Shown here: positions 1-8,366 of the stretch, piece by piece
Layout: each line of letters begins with the position of its first letter
How positions within the stretch are numbered: the first letter of the stretch is position 1
NCBI GenBank assembly: GCA_965221555.1
Contig: OZ244895.1
Location: 3,782,001 to 3,846,000 of the forward strand
Direction: 5' to 3'
DNA length: 64,000 nucleotides
Source: JAJEAD01 sp965221555
GTDB lineage: Bacteria; Pseudomonadota; Gammaproteobacteria; HK1
Notes under the pieces: generated by a model
What the model was told of the DNA's origin: nothing
The model's input: the letters and a program-made list of their open reading frames with translations, nothing else
The model's database searches: none
Position numbers and translations under genes: made by a program

Positions 1-1
1 G

Positions 2-193
2 CGGCTGACGCTCTACCCCAATGGGGAACCGGAGTGGGGCGAGCTGTTCGATCTGGAGGCCGATCCGGGCGAACACGAGAACCGATTCCACGATCCCGCT
101 TGCCGCGGGGTACGCGACCGCTTGGCCCAACGCCTCGCGGGACACTTTCCCCCCGCCCCGGATGCCGGTACCCCGCTGATCGCCAAGTGGTAG
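2..193 (+). CDS. Sulfatase family protein, C-terminal end only
   Basis: The last 63 codons of a gene that enters from the left edge. The translated tail contains LFDLEADPGEHEN, the motif that typically follows the catalytic domain of type I sulfatases and arylsulfatases, where the chain names product columns such as 'L-[FY]-D-L-x-x-D-P-x-E-x-x-N'. It ends at a TAG at 191-193. The catalytic Cys/Ser-x-Pro-x-Arg motif lies outside the window, so substrate and cellular location cannot be judged. The next gene is convergent and begins its stop 45 bp away. Confidence 0.75.
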   Translation, partial: RLTLYPNGEPEWGELFDLEADPGEHENRFHDPACRGVRDRLAQRLAGHFPPAPDAGTPLIAKW

Positions 194-238
194 GAGCGAA
201 GCCTTCCGGCGACACCACGTTCTGACGCACTTGCCACG

Positions 239-2260
239 TCAGCCGCGTTCCCGCTTCGTACCGACGGCGGGCGGCGCGCCCGAAGCGTCCATCTCCAGGC
301 CGGTTCGGTACCCGCTGTAGACGGCGGAAGCGATGATTCCGGGCGCTTCGCAATCCCCAATCCGGCGAACCGACGTGAGCGAACCCGCCTCGCTGCGCGC
401 CAGAATGTCCCGGTAGAGGCCGTCGTTCGGGTCGCGCCGGGTGAGCGGCAGCACCCAGTCCGCGGAAAGGCTCGCCTCCTCGCCGGTGAAAACACAGGAG
501 GTGCGCACGAGTCCCGCTTCCACTCCCTCCAGAACCCGATTGGTGACGATCTCGACGTTGTTCTCGAGCAGCTCGGCGCAAGTACGTTCCTGCTCCGACG
601 TGTAGTTGCTCCATTGGCCCGCGCGACCGGCCGGCGTCAGGAGCACCACGTCATGCCCTCGCCGGCGCAGCGCGAGCGCGAGCACCGGACCGAGATAGTA
701 GTGATCGTCATCGTAGATCAGCACGCGCCCGGTCGGCGTCTCCTCGCCATCGAGCACCGCGTCGGCGGACACTACCCGGGCGTCGTCAGCGCACTCGATC
801 GGCGTGACGCGATGCCGGCCGACCCCGTCCGTCGCCCAGCGCGCGCCGGTGGCGACGATGACATGCCGCGCCCCGACCTCGAAGACATCGGCGGCGCTCA
901 TCGGGCTCTCTGGAAACACCTCCACGTTGTCGAGCCGGGCGAGCTGACCCAGGCGCCAGTCCGCGACCCGCCGCCATTCGGCGAGCCCCGGCAGGCGGCT
1001 CTCCTTGCCGACGCGACCGCCGAGACTGCGCTCCGCCTCGGCGAGCAGAACCTGCGCCCCGCGCTCCCCCAGCACCCGGGCGGCTTCGAGGCCCGCCGGA
1101 CCGGCGCCGACGACGAGCACCCGGCCCGGACCCTGGTCACGCGCGACACGCTCCGGATGCCACCCCTTGCGCCACTCCTCCCCCGTCGTGGGGTTCTGGG
1201 TGCATCGGATGGGGACGCCGAGCGAGTCGTGGGCATAGCAGATATTGCAGCCGATGCACTCGCGCACGTCCTCGCTGCGCCCCTCTTCTATCTTCCGGGG
1301 AAGGAAAGGGTCGGCGATCGACGGACGCGCGGCGCCGATGAGATCCTGCGTGCCGTTCCTGATGAGGCGCGCCATGGTATCGGGGGACGTGAAGCGTCCC
1401 ACCGCGACCACCGGCTTGCTCGTCATCGCCTTGGCCCGGGCGACATTTTCCGCGAGCGCGCCCTCCTCGACGAAGCGCGAGCTGCCCATCTCGACGTCGT
1501 AGTCTCCTACGGTGAGATCCCAGAGGTCGGGCAGGTCGGCCAGCACCTCGAAGACCTCGAAGCTCTCGGGAATCTCGTGGTCGACAGTGATACGCACCGC
1601 CACCGCGCACTTGCCGGCCGTCGCCTCGCGGGTGACGTCGATCAGCTCGCGAACGATGCGCGCCCGGTTCTCGACGGAGCCCCCGTACTCGTCGCCGCGG
1701 TCGTTGACGTTCGGGTCGAGAAACTCGCTTAGCAGATAGCCGTGCGTGGCGTAGACATAGACAACGTCGAAGCCCGCCCGCACCGCGCGCCGCGCCGCCC
1801 CCGCCTGGTAGCCCAGGATGTCCCGAATGCCGGACTTATCCAGGCGGCGGCTCTGAAGGGGGGGCGCCATCAGACCGTTCCTCGACAAGCGGCTTCTCAC
1901 ACCCCACGCGGGCAGACGGGTATCCAGATTGGACACCGCGCCGCCGTGCCACAGCTCGACGCCGGCAAGTGCGCCGTGTTCGTGCACCGCGTCCGTCATG
2001 AGCGCATGCGCGGCAACGTCTTCATCGTCCCACAGGGAGGCGAAGGGCAGGTGGCCGTCGTCGGAGGTGGGGTGGACGGAGCAGTACTCGGTGCAGACCA
2101 CCCCCCAGCCCCCCTGCGCCTTCATTCCGCGAAAGGCGGCAAGAGTCTGGGGCCGACGCCACCCCATGCCGCTGCAGTGCGGCACCTGGTAGAAGCGATT
2201 CTTCGCGGTAACCGGACCGAGGCGCACCGGCTCGAACAGGATTTCGTGGCGGGGATCCAT
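239..2260 (-). CDS. Trimethylamine/dimethylamine dehydrogenase-like FMN, 4Fe-4S, flavoprotein
   Basis: A 673-residue enzyme of the old-yellow-enzyme/2,4-dienoyl-CoA reductase superfamily. The N-terminal TIM barrel carries RFYQVPHC, where the Cys matches the residue that covalently binds FMN in trimethylamine dehydrogenase, and VYVYATH with the Tyr and His of its active-site triad. ECIGCNICYAHDSLG followed by RCTQNP supplies four 4Fe-4S cysteines (around residues 340-360). A C-terminal NAD/ADP-type fold begins at VLVVGAGPAGLEAARVLG. The family oxidatively demethylates or deaminates amines and passes electrons to ETF. Compared with trimethylamine dehydrogenase as I recall it, the loop after WDLTVGD is shorter and lacks the Trp of the aromatic bowl, so the substrate may differ. 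The start is ATG at 2260; an in-frame GTG lies one codon upstream. Monocistronic and divergent from the next gene. Confidence 0.85.
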   Translation of the reverse strand: MDPRHEILFEPVRLGPVTAKNRFYQVPHCSGMGWRRPQTLAAFRGMKAQGGWGVVCTEYCSVHPTSDDGHLPFASLWDDEDVAAHALMTDAVHEHGALAGVELWHGGAVSNLDTRLPAWGVRSRLSRNGLMAPPLQSRRLDKSGIRDILGYQAGAARRAVRAGFDVVYVYATHGYLLSEFLDPNVNDRGDEYGGSVENRARIVRELIDVTREATAGKCAVAVRITVDHEIPESFEVFEVLADLPDLWDLTVGDYDVEMGSSRFVEEGALAENVARAKAMTSKPVVAVGRFTSPDTMARLIRNGTQDLIGAARPSIADPFLPRKIEEGRSEDVRECIGCNICYAHDSLGVPIRCTQNPTTGEEWRKGWHPERVARDQGPGRVLVVGAGPAGLEAARVLGERGAQVLLAEAERSLGGRVGKESRLPGLAEWRRVADWRLGQLARLDNVEVFPESPMSAADVFEVGARHVIVATGARWATDGVGRHRVTPIECADDARVVSADAVLDGEETPTGRVLIYDDDHYYLGPVLALALRRRGHDVVLLTPAGRAGQWSNYTSEQERTCAELLENNVEIVTNRVLEGVEAGLVRTSCVFTGEEASLSADWVLPLTRRDPNDGLYRDILARSEAGSLTSVRRIGDCEAPGIIASAVYSGYRTGLEMDASGAPPAVGTKRERG

Positions 2261-2831
2261 CACTTCAAGGTCCTTGCATAACCCACCGGCGAGCGCGCCC
2301 GGTGCGGGTGTGCGATGGTACCGCCATTCTCCTGATCACTTCCCCCGCCGCGGGCTCTGGGCGCGCCCCCACCTCCGGGAGATTGGGGACTGCGCCACGT
2401 ATCTGCTCCGTGCTGGCGTGAAGCCGACGTTGTCGGCTACGCGCCCGGATTGGCCTGTACTCCATGCCGGGCGCGCGCCTTGGGGGCTCGGACTCGTGAG
2501 GTACCCGTGGCGCATCGCCACGTGGCCAGGCCGGCACGGCGTTGTCGAGACACCAATCCGCGGTACGGGCAGGTCCTGGCGCCCGCGCAGGGTAGAGGAT
2601 CGGGGACCGATTCGGGCCAGATCGCTTGGCATGTTGCGCTCGGTGTACTCTGCCTGGCGTGTCCGCCTTGCCGAGCTTGCCTGGTCGAGCCCGTGGCATG
2701 TACAACAAGCGGGCGCCATCGTGTCGCGGAGGACCCATGTTTCGTTTCCGGTATCGGCCCTCGCTCGGTTCCCTTCCCCGGCCGGAGGCGCGTTGTGGCA
2801 TCGGGGAGACACGGCAAGCGGGTATTGGCCG
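2261..2831. other. 571-bp intergenic region, no gene recognised
   Basis: Separates the divergent amine-dehydrogenase-like and YbdK-like genes, so it should hold both promoters. The frame of the downstream gene stays open through it, but that translation is Arg/Trp/Pro-rich and not protein-like. I found no convincing promoter, tRNA or copy of the window's repeat family. Confidence 0.5.
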
Positions 2832-4007
2832 ATGAACACCGCGGCGAATACGGACGGCCTCGACATCACGCTGGGGGTGGAGGAGGAACTCTTTCTCGTC
2901 GATCCCGAGACCCGCAATCTGCTCTTCGACCCGGATCCCGACATCTTCGAGCTCTGCGAACGCAATGCCGGACCTCACAAGGTCGTGCGCGAACTCATCC
3001 GGTCGCAGATCGAGACCAACACCAAGGTGTGCGGGTCGATTGCGGAGCTTCGCCAGGCACTGCGCGATACCCGGCGAATCATCATCGACGCGGCCGAGCG
3101 CCACGGGGCGGCGGTCATGGCGGCCTCCACGCATCCGTTCGCGGAGTGGCAGACGCAGGCGACAACGCAAAAGGAACGCTACCAGCGCTTCGAGGCGAAG
3201 TTTCAGGACATCATCCGCCGCTTCCTCATCGGCGGCATGCACATCCACGCCGGCTTCGCCGACGCGGACACGCGCATCCGGGTGATGACCGCGCTCCGCC
3301 GGCATCTTCCGCTGCTGCACGCCCTGTCCGCCTCCTCGCCCTTTGCCGACGGACGCGAGACCGGGTTCAAGTCGTGGCGTCTGACGCTGGTCGGCAATCT
3401 TCCGCGCACCGGTTTGCCGGGTGCGCTCGGCTCCCGGGCGGAGTACGACCGGCTGGTCGCGGAGTACCAGCGACGCGACTTCATCGGTGACGGCAGTGAG
3501 TTGTGGTGGGACATCCGCCCTTCGCACGCCTACCCCACCATCGAGATGCGTATTTGCGACGTGTGCACCCAGATCGAAGATGCGGTGAGCATCGCGGCGC
3601 TCTATGCATCGCTGATACGGCGGCTGGTCCGGCTGGACCGCGACGGCGCCCTGCCGCCCGAACCGCTTACCGAGCTCATCGCCGAGGATCGGTGGATTGC
3701 GCAGCGCTACGGCGTGTTCGCCTTCTTCGGCGGCCGGAAGGAAGAGGAAGTCGGCACGCGCGTGGACATCGACGACTATCTCGCCGACCTGGTCGAGGAA
3801 CTCGCCGACGATGCCCGCGCGCTGGGCTGCGAAGCCGAGATGCGCCGCGCGACCACCATCGTCCGGGCCGGCGCCGGCGCGGACCGCCAGCTCGATCTCT
3901 TCCGCCTGCGCCGCCTGGAGGGCGACAGCCGGGAAGAGGCGCTGCACCGCGTGGTCGATGCGCTGCTGGAGGAGACCCGGGAGACGGTTGCCGACTCCCG
4001 AGACTGA
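2832..4007 (+). CDS. YbdK-type carboxylate-amine ligase (GCS2 family)
   Basis: A 391-residue member of the glutamate-cysteine ligase 2 family (YbdK/EgtA type), which joins a carboxylate to an amine with ATP. The N-terminus has the hallmark ITLGVEEELFLVD, and the family signatures HIHAGFAD, WWDIRPS and YPTIEMRICD follow in order, so the ATP-grasp-like core is complete. The length fits YbdK proteins (about 370-390 residues). ATG at 2832 is chosen because the hallmark begins about ten residues later. The frame is open for 186 codons upstream, but that stretch is not protein-like. No strong Shine-Dalgarno sequence precedes the start. The true substrate is unknown; weak glutamate-cysteine ligase activity is reported for E. 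coli YbdK. Confidence 0.85.
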   Translation: MNTAANTDGLDITLGVEEELFLVDPETRNLLFDPDPDIFELCERNAGPHKVVRELIRSQIETNTKVCGSIAELRQALRDTRRIIIDAAERHGAAVMAASTHPFAEWQTQATTQKERYQRFEAKFQDIIRRFLIGGMHIHAGFADADTRIRVMTALRRHLPLLHALSASSPFADGRETGFKSWRLTLVGNLPRTGLPGALGSRAEYDRLVAEYQRRDFIGDGSELWWDIRPSHAYPTIEMRICDVCTQIEDAVSIAALYASLIRRLVRLDRDGALPPEPLTELIAEDRWIAQRYGVFAFFGGRKEEEVGTRVDIDDYLADLVEELADDARALGCEAEMRRATTIVRAGAGADRQLDLFRLRRLEGDSREEALHRVVDALLEETRETVADSRD

Positions 4008-4010
4008 GCA

Positions 4011-4048
4011 GTCATGGTCACGGCGATGCTCGCCTCGCCGGCCATGAC
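4011..4048. terminator. Hairpin between convergent genes
   Basis: GTCATGG (4011-4017) pairs with CCATGAC (4042-4048), and inside it CGGCGA (4021-4026) pairs with TCGCCG (4035-4040). It lies three bases after the ybdK-like stop and just outside the dctM stop, so it could end transcription from both sides. There is no T-run on either strand, so intrinsic termination is only a guess. Confidence 0.4.
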
Positions 4049-4092
4049 ACAGTCCCCTCGCCGACGAGGCGGCTTGCGTCGGGAGGCGGCCT

Positions 4093-5373
4093 TCAGTCCC
4101 GCATGAGGCTGGGAAGCCAGGTCGCGATCTCCGGGATCGCGATCGCGACGAGCATGAAGGCGACGATGGCGTAGAAGAAGGGCAGGTTCGCGCGCAGCAC
4201 CACCATCTGGTCCACGTTGGCGATGCGCCCCGCGATGATGAGGGCGATGGCGAGCGGTGGGGTCACTTGCCCGATCACCACCGCGATCACCATCAGCACC
4301 CCGAAGTGAAGCAGGTCGACGTTGAACGCGAGCAGAGTGGGCAGAATGATCGGCAGCAGCACCGGGATGAGGGGGTCCAGGATCATGCCGGCGATGATGG
4401 CGAGAATCAGCATCGCGAGGATGCGCAGGTACTGGCTGTCTCCGATCGCAAAGAAATCGACGATGACGGTCAGGGCTTCCGGCACGTGGGCGTTGGTCAG
4501 TCCGGCGCCGAGCGCGAAGGAGAGGCTCACGATGATCAGGAGCTCCCCGGTCAGTTGGACCGCGTTGACCATGACCCGATACAGGCCCTTGAGCGTCAGC
4601 ACCCGGTAGACGGTCGTCGCGAGGACGAGTGCGTAGACGACCGCGAAGGCGCCTGCCTCGGTAGGAGTGAAGACGCCGATAACGAGGCCCCCGACGATGA
4701 TGATCGGCAAGCCGAAGGAGAGGATGGCGCGCCGGCCCGCGCGCCGGAGCTCGCGCCATTCGAAGTTCGAGTACGGCTTCCAGCCGCGCCGGCGTGCCAG
4801 CCACGCCACGATCAGCGCCTGGCTCAAGCCCAGCAAAATTCCGGGAATCACTCCCGCCAGGAAGAGGGCGCCGAGCGAGGTGCCGGTCACCGCCGAGTAG
4901 AGGATCATGGGAGAGCTCGGCGGGATCATCGGGCCGATGCCAGCCGAGGAGGCGGTGAGCGCGGCGGAGAAGGGGGCGGGATAGCCGTTCTCCTTCATCG
5001 CGGGGATGACGATGGATCCCGTACCCGCCAGATCGGCGGTCGAGGAGCCGATCATGCCGCCGAAGAACATGCTGGTGAGCACGTTGACGTGGGCGAGGCC
5101 GCCACGCAGCCAGCCCACCAGGGCGCGCGCGAACTCGAAGAGTTTGGCCGAGATACCGCCCGCGTTCATCAGGCCTCCCGCGAGCACGAAGAGCGGGAGC
5201 GCGATCAGGACGAAGCGGTTCATGCCTGAGAGCATCGTCTGGGGCAAGGTCAGCGCCCACGCGCCGGAGAGGTAGAAGTTGAGGATGACGGCCGCGGCGA
5301 GCGAGACCAGCATCGGCACCCTCAGCACGAGCAGCGCGCAGAGCAGCAGAATCGAAACCATCGCGCCGATCAT
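4093..5373 (-). CDS. dctM: TRAP transporter large permease DctM
   Basis: A 426-residue, strongly hydrophobic inner-membrane protein of the TRAP DctM family, the channel-forming subunit that couples Na+ import to uptake of an organic acid delivered by DctP. It has the usual length and the expected family segments: a long first helix (MVSILLLCALLVLRVPM), FVLAGGLMNAGGIS, the conserved MFFGGMIGSSTADLAGTGSI and the IPPSSPMI loop. It is the last gene of the minus-strand operon aminotransferase, enolase-superfamily enzyme, dctP, dctQ, dctM, and follows dctQ after 106 bp. The neighbouring enzymes suggest a sugar acid or hydroxyacid as cargo, but TRAP cargo cannot be read from the permease. Confidence 0.92.
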   Translation of the reverse strand: MIGAMVSILLLCALLVLRVPMLVSLAAAVILNFYLSGAWALTLPQTMLSGMNRFVLIALPLFVLAGGLMNAGGISAKLFEFARALVGWLRGGLAHVNVLTSMFFGGMIGSSTADLAGTGSIVIPAMKENGYPAPFSAALTASSAGIGPMIPPSSPMILYSAVTGTSLGALFLAGVIPGILLGLSQALIVAWLARRRGWKPYSNFEWRELRRAGRRAILSFGLPIIIVGGLVIGVFTPTEAGAFAVVYALVLATTVYRVLTLKGLYRVMVNAVQLTGELLIIVSLSFALGAGLTNAHVPEALTVIVDFFAIGDSQYLRILAMLILAIIAGMILDPLIPVLLPIILPTLLAFNVDLLHFGVLMVIAVVIGQVTPPLAIALIIAGRIANVDQMVVLRANLPFFYAIVAFMLVAIAIPEIATWLPSLMRD

Positions 5374-5479
5374 GCGGCCTCCCCCCGCACCCCCGCGTCG
5401 GGACGCTCGATCCGGACCGCGTGCCTTTTCACTTCGGCCGGGGAATGCGGCGATGCCCGCCGCCGCCGGCGATTAACTC

Positions 5480-6097
5480 TCATCGCTCGGGGTTCCGGCG
5501 AGCGCGCCGTCGCTCGCGCACCAGGACCACGAGAAAGGCGAGCGCGGAGGCGAGTCCACCAATGACCAGCGCGGACGACGAGTAGCTGCGCGGAACCTCC
5601 AGGTAGAGCGCCCGGTCGGAGCCGAAGAGGAGGATGTACTGAACGGAGACCCCCGCCAGGAAGGTGAGCACACAGGCGGAGAACAAATGTCCGAGCGGCC
5701 CCAGGGGGCGGCGCAGCGCACGCGGGAGCTTCTCGAAGAAGAAGTCGATGCGAATCATGGTCCCACGTCGCACCGACAGGAACACGCCGGTCATCGCGAG
5801 CCACGGCACCAGCAGCAGCACCAGCTCTTCGGCCCAGATGATGCTCGCATTGAAGATATAGCGCCCGGCGGCGTTGGCAAAGATCGTGAGCACGATGGCG
5901 CCGAGGGCGGCGACCCCCATGATCTCGGCAATCCGATTGACGGCGCGGTCCATCCGGCCCAGCCCTTCGTCGGGATCACGAAGCTCCTGGCGCCGGGACG
6001 CCGCCGCGATCCGGCCCGCGAGCTCCTCGGATGCACCGCCCGCCGCGGCCTTGTCGCGGGCCTTCTCCTTCACCGCACCATGTGTAGCAGGGTCCAT
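5480..6097 (-). CDS. dctQ: TRAP transporter small permease DctQ
   Basis: A 205-residue protein with four predicted membrane helices; the first is GVAALGAIVLTIFANAAGRYIF-like and carries the N-A-x-x-R-Y-[IV]-F signature of DctQ. The motif WAEELVLLLVPWLAMTGVFLSVRRGTMIR follows in sections, with the charged residues typical of the family. It pairs with DctM in the membrane. An N-terminal extension of about 50 residues, rich in Ala, Arg and Glu, precedes the first helix and is longer than in most DctQ proteins. It is separated from dctP by a 93-bp spacer holding a very stable hairpin, which probably lowers expression of the permease subunits relative to the binding protein. Confidence 0.88.
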   Translation of the reverse strand: MDPATHGAVKEKARDKAAAGGASEELAGRIAAASRRQELRDPDEGLGRMDRAVNRIAEIMGVAALGAIVLTIFANAAGRYIFNASIIWAEELVLLLVPWLAMTGVFLSVRRGTMIRIDFFFEKLPRALRRPLGPLGHLFSACVLTFLAGVSVQYILLFGSDRALYLEVPRSYSSSALVIGGLASALAFLVVLVRERRRARRNPER

Positions 6098-6132
6098 GTT
6101 TCAGTCCTGGATGGGCATGGTCGCGGGGCAGC

Positions 6133-6163
6133 GCACCGGCCCGGGCAAGCCCCGGGCCGGTGC
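6133..6163 (-). promoter_or_regulatory. Stable intercistronic hairpin in the TRAP operon
   Basis: GCACCGGCCCGGG (6133-6145) is followed by the loop CAAGC and a perfect 13-bp complement (6151-6163). It lies between dctP and dctQ in the same transcript. Hairpins at this place are common in binding-protein-dependent transport operons, where they protect the upstream message or attenuate read-through, so the binding protein exceeds the permease. No T-run follows, so full termination is unlikely. Confidence 0.6.
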
Positions 6164-6190
6164 GGCCCGCCGAACCCGAACCTGCCTCCC

Positions 6191-7183
6191 CTACTGGATG
6201 GCCGCCATCACCGCGGCGGTGAATTCCTCTCCCGCGACCTTGCCGATCTCCTCGGCGATCGGCTGGGCCGCGGCCTGGAACGCGGCGACATCGATGTCGT
6301 TGAACTCGACCTTCCCTTTCGCAAGCTCCGTGATCTCGGCGAGCAGGTTGGCATCGTTCTGCGTTCCGTACTCCCGGCTTGCGAGCACCGCCGTGCGCGC
6401 CGCACGGTCCACCGCCGCTCGCTGCTCGTCGCTGAGGCTCTCGTAGCGCGCCTGGTTCATCACGAAGGTAATCGGCGTATAGACGTGGCGCGAGATGGAG
6501 ATGTATTTCTGCACCTCGTACCAGGACCACTTGCGGATGTTGCCGAGCGGGTTCTCCTGACCGTCGACCACGCCCTGTTGCAGAGCGAGGTAGACCTCTC
6601 CGATGTTCATGTTGATCGGCGCCGCTCCAAGCATCTTGAAAGCGAGGATGCGGGTCTTGCTGCCGGGCACCCGCAGCTTCACGCCATTCAGATCCTCGGG
6701 CTTCACTATCGGACGCACGTTGTTGGAGATGTTGCGGAAGCCGATCTCGCCGAACCCGAGCACCTTGAGGCCGGCGTTTTGCTGCAGGGATTCGTCGAGC
6801 TGCATGCCGACCTCGCCGTCCAGAACCCTTGCCACCGCTTCGCGGTCGGCGAACAGGAAGGGAATATCGAATACTGCCCACTTGGAGTCGAGCTGCACGG
6901 CATCGGAGCCGATCGGGATCACGTCGAGCTGACCGGTGCGGACTTGCTGCATGTGCACGATCTCGTCACCCAGCGTGCCGCTGTCGAAGAACTCGATTTC
7001 CACCGCGTCGCCCATCTCGTCCTGGAGCGCGTCACGGAAGGAAGCGAGCATGTGCTGGGTCGCGGAGCCCGGTGTGCTCTCGACGGAGAGCCTCAGCTTC
7101 AGTGCGTCGGCCTGAGCGGCTCCCACGCCGAGCAACCCCGGCACGAGGGTGGCGCAGAGCAGATATCGAAGGACTGTCTTCAT
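6191..7183 (-). CDS. dctP: TRAP transporter periplasmic binding protein DctP
   Basis: A 330-residue periplasmic solute receptor of the DctP family. The start at ATG 7183 gives a clean Sec signal peptide (MKTVLRYLLCATLVPGLLG ending near AQA-DALK). Family landmarks are LKLRLSVESTPGS at the mature N-terminus, the ligand-Arg strand GVKLRVPGSKTRI, the FNNP-like MLGAAPINMNIGEVYLALQQGVVDGQENP segment, and ALxxGxVDGQE. The open frame extends upstream to 7276 but that part overlaps the previous gene's end and is not signal-like. It is the third gene of the operon, 85 bp after the enolase-superfamily gene. Confidence 0.92.
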   Translation of the reverse strand: MKTVLRYLLCATLVPGLLGVGAAQADALKLRLSVESTPGSATQHMLASFRDALQDEMGDAVEIEFFDSGTLGDEIVHMQQVRTGQLDVIPIGSDAVQLDSKWAVFDIPFLFADREAVARVLDGEVGMQLDESLQQNAGLKVLGFGEIGFRNISNNVRPIVKPEDLNGVKLRVPGSKTRILAFKMLGAAPINMNIGEVYLALQQGVVDGQENPLGNIRKWSWYEVQKYISISRHVYTPITFVMNQARYESLSDEQRAAVDRAARTAVLASREYGTQNDANLLAEITELAKGKVEFNDIDVAAFQAAAQPIAEEIGKVAGEEFTAAVMAAIQ

Positions 7184-7268
7184 GGTGGATTGGCTCCTCT
7201 TTCGTGGCGCCCGCTCCTCCCGGAGAGCGGGGCGTGGATATGCGCCGCCGGCGTCGCGGCCCGAACGA

Positions 7269-8366
7269 TCAACCACCGATTCTGGTGTCCTTGAGGAAAT
7301 CGCGGTTGATCCTCAGGCCGAAACCCGGCGCGTCCGGGATTCGGAGTTTCCCGTCACGGGGCCGGGGTGCATCGACAAACAGGTTCTCCTCCATGAACCG
7401 GGACTTGAAGTGGCACTCCACGTGGGTGCCGTTGCGAAACGCGGCCACGTGATGGAGGCTGAAGTAGGTGGCCCCGCCCGCGTCCGACAGGGGCTTTTCG
7501 TAGATTTGCGCCAGGTATGCGACACGGCGCGTCTCGGTCATGCCGCCGTTGAACATCGGGTTGGGAAGCAGGATGTCGATCGCATCGTTCTCCAGGTACT
7601 GGCGAAAGCGCGACGAGTGGCCGTCCATCTGCCCCGCCGCGAGCGCAATCGTGGTGTGTCGTCGCAGGTGTCGGAGATCGCGAATGTCGTTGTTGTGTAC
7701 CGGGTCCTCCAGCCAGGCGATGTCGCAGTCCTCGATCGCGCGGCAGAGCCCCAAGGCGTCGTTCACGTTCAAGTTCTCGTTCGCGTCCAGTGCGAGCATG
7801 ACGTCCTCGCCGATTGCCTCGCGCACGTGGCGCACCCGGGCCGCATCCTCGCGCCAGCCGAGGCCGGGGACGCCGACCAGCATCTTCAGGCGCCGGTGCC
7901 CGCTCTCGACGAGTTCCCTTCCGAGCTCCGCGAGCTGTTCGCGATCGTAGTTTCCGAAACCGTAGGTCATGTAGACGGTGGCGTGATCGCGGAAGCCGCC
8001 GAGAAGCTGGGCGACGCTGCGCCCGGCCGACTTGCCGATCAGGTCCCACAGCGCCAGGTCCAGGCAGGAGGCCGCGGCCAGGTTGACCCCGTTCATGATC
8101 CCGCGTTCGCTCACGACCCGCCCCACCCTGTCGTGCACCGCCTCGAGGTCGCGCGGGTCCATGTCGCGCACCGCGGGCAGGATGTCGTGCGTCAGCGCGC
8201 TTGCGACCGCGCGGGTCAGAAAGCGGGCGGTGAGTCCGATGCCGACCTCGCCGGTATCCGTTTCGACCTCGCAGAAGACGTGGTGACGGTGTTCCGTCGG
8301 CTCGTCGAAGCCCGGCAGATAGATGGGCAGGCGATGCACGCTCGCCCGGATATCCTTGATCTTCAC
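7269..8366 (-). CDS. Mandelate racemase/muconate-lactonising enzyme family protein
   Basis: A 365-residue enolase-superfamily protein with the capping domain first and the TIM barrel after about residue 125. Metal ligands can be seen at D194 (LALDANENL) and E220 (WLEDPV). At the third ligand position the usual Glu is Gln (LAAGQMDG, Q246), and the usual K-x-K acid/base motif reads LKMLVG, so the second Lys is replaced by Leu. It may be a dehydratase or racemase of a divergent subgroup, or have lost canonical chemistry. The start is GTG at 8366; GTGA overlaps the stop of the upstream aminotransferase gene, so the two are translationally coupled. Placed just before dctP, it probably acts on the compound the TRAP system imports. 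Confidence 0.8.
   Translation of the reverse strand: MKIKDIRASVHRLPIYLPGFDEPTEHRHHVFCEVETDTGEVGIGLTARFLTRAVASALTHDILPAVRDMDPRDLEAVHDRVGRVVSERGIMNGVNLAAASCLDLALWDLIGKSAGRSVAQLLGGFRDHATVYMTYGFGNYDREQLAELGRELVESGHRRLKMLVGVPGLGWREDAARVRHVREAIGEDVMLALDANENLNVNDALGLCRAIEDCDIAWLEDPVHNNDIRDLRHLRRHTTIALAAGQMDGHSSRFRQYLENDAIDILLPNPMFNGGMTETRRVAYLAQIYEKPLSDAGGATYFSLHHVAAFRNGTHVECHFKSRFMEENLFVDAPRPRDGKLRIPDAPGFGLRINRDFLKDTRIGG

Noticed and set aside
614..1732. 372-codon open frame antisense to the amine dehydrogenase-like gene
   Set aside because: GC-rich shadow frame; its translation has no domain-like features, while the opposite strand has complete enzyme motifs.
2380..2480. Possible degenerate repeat-family copy (GCCGACGTTGTCGGCTACGC)
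   Set aside because: Only about 15 bp resemble the core and neither end is present.
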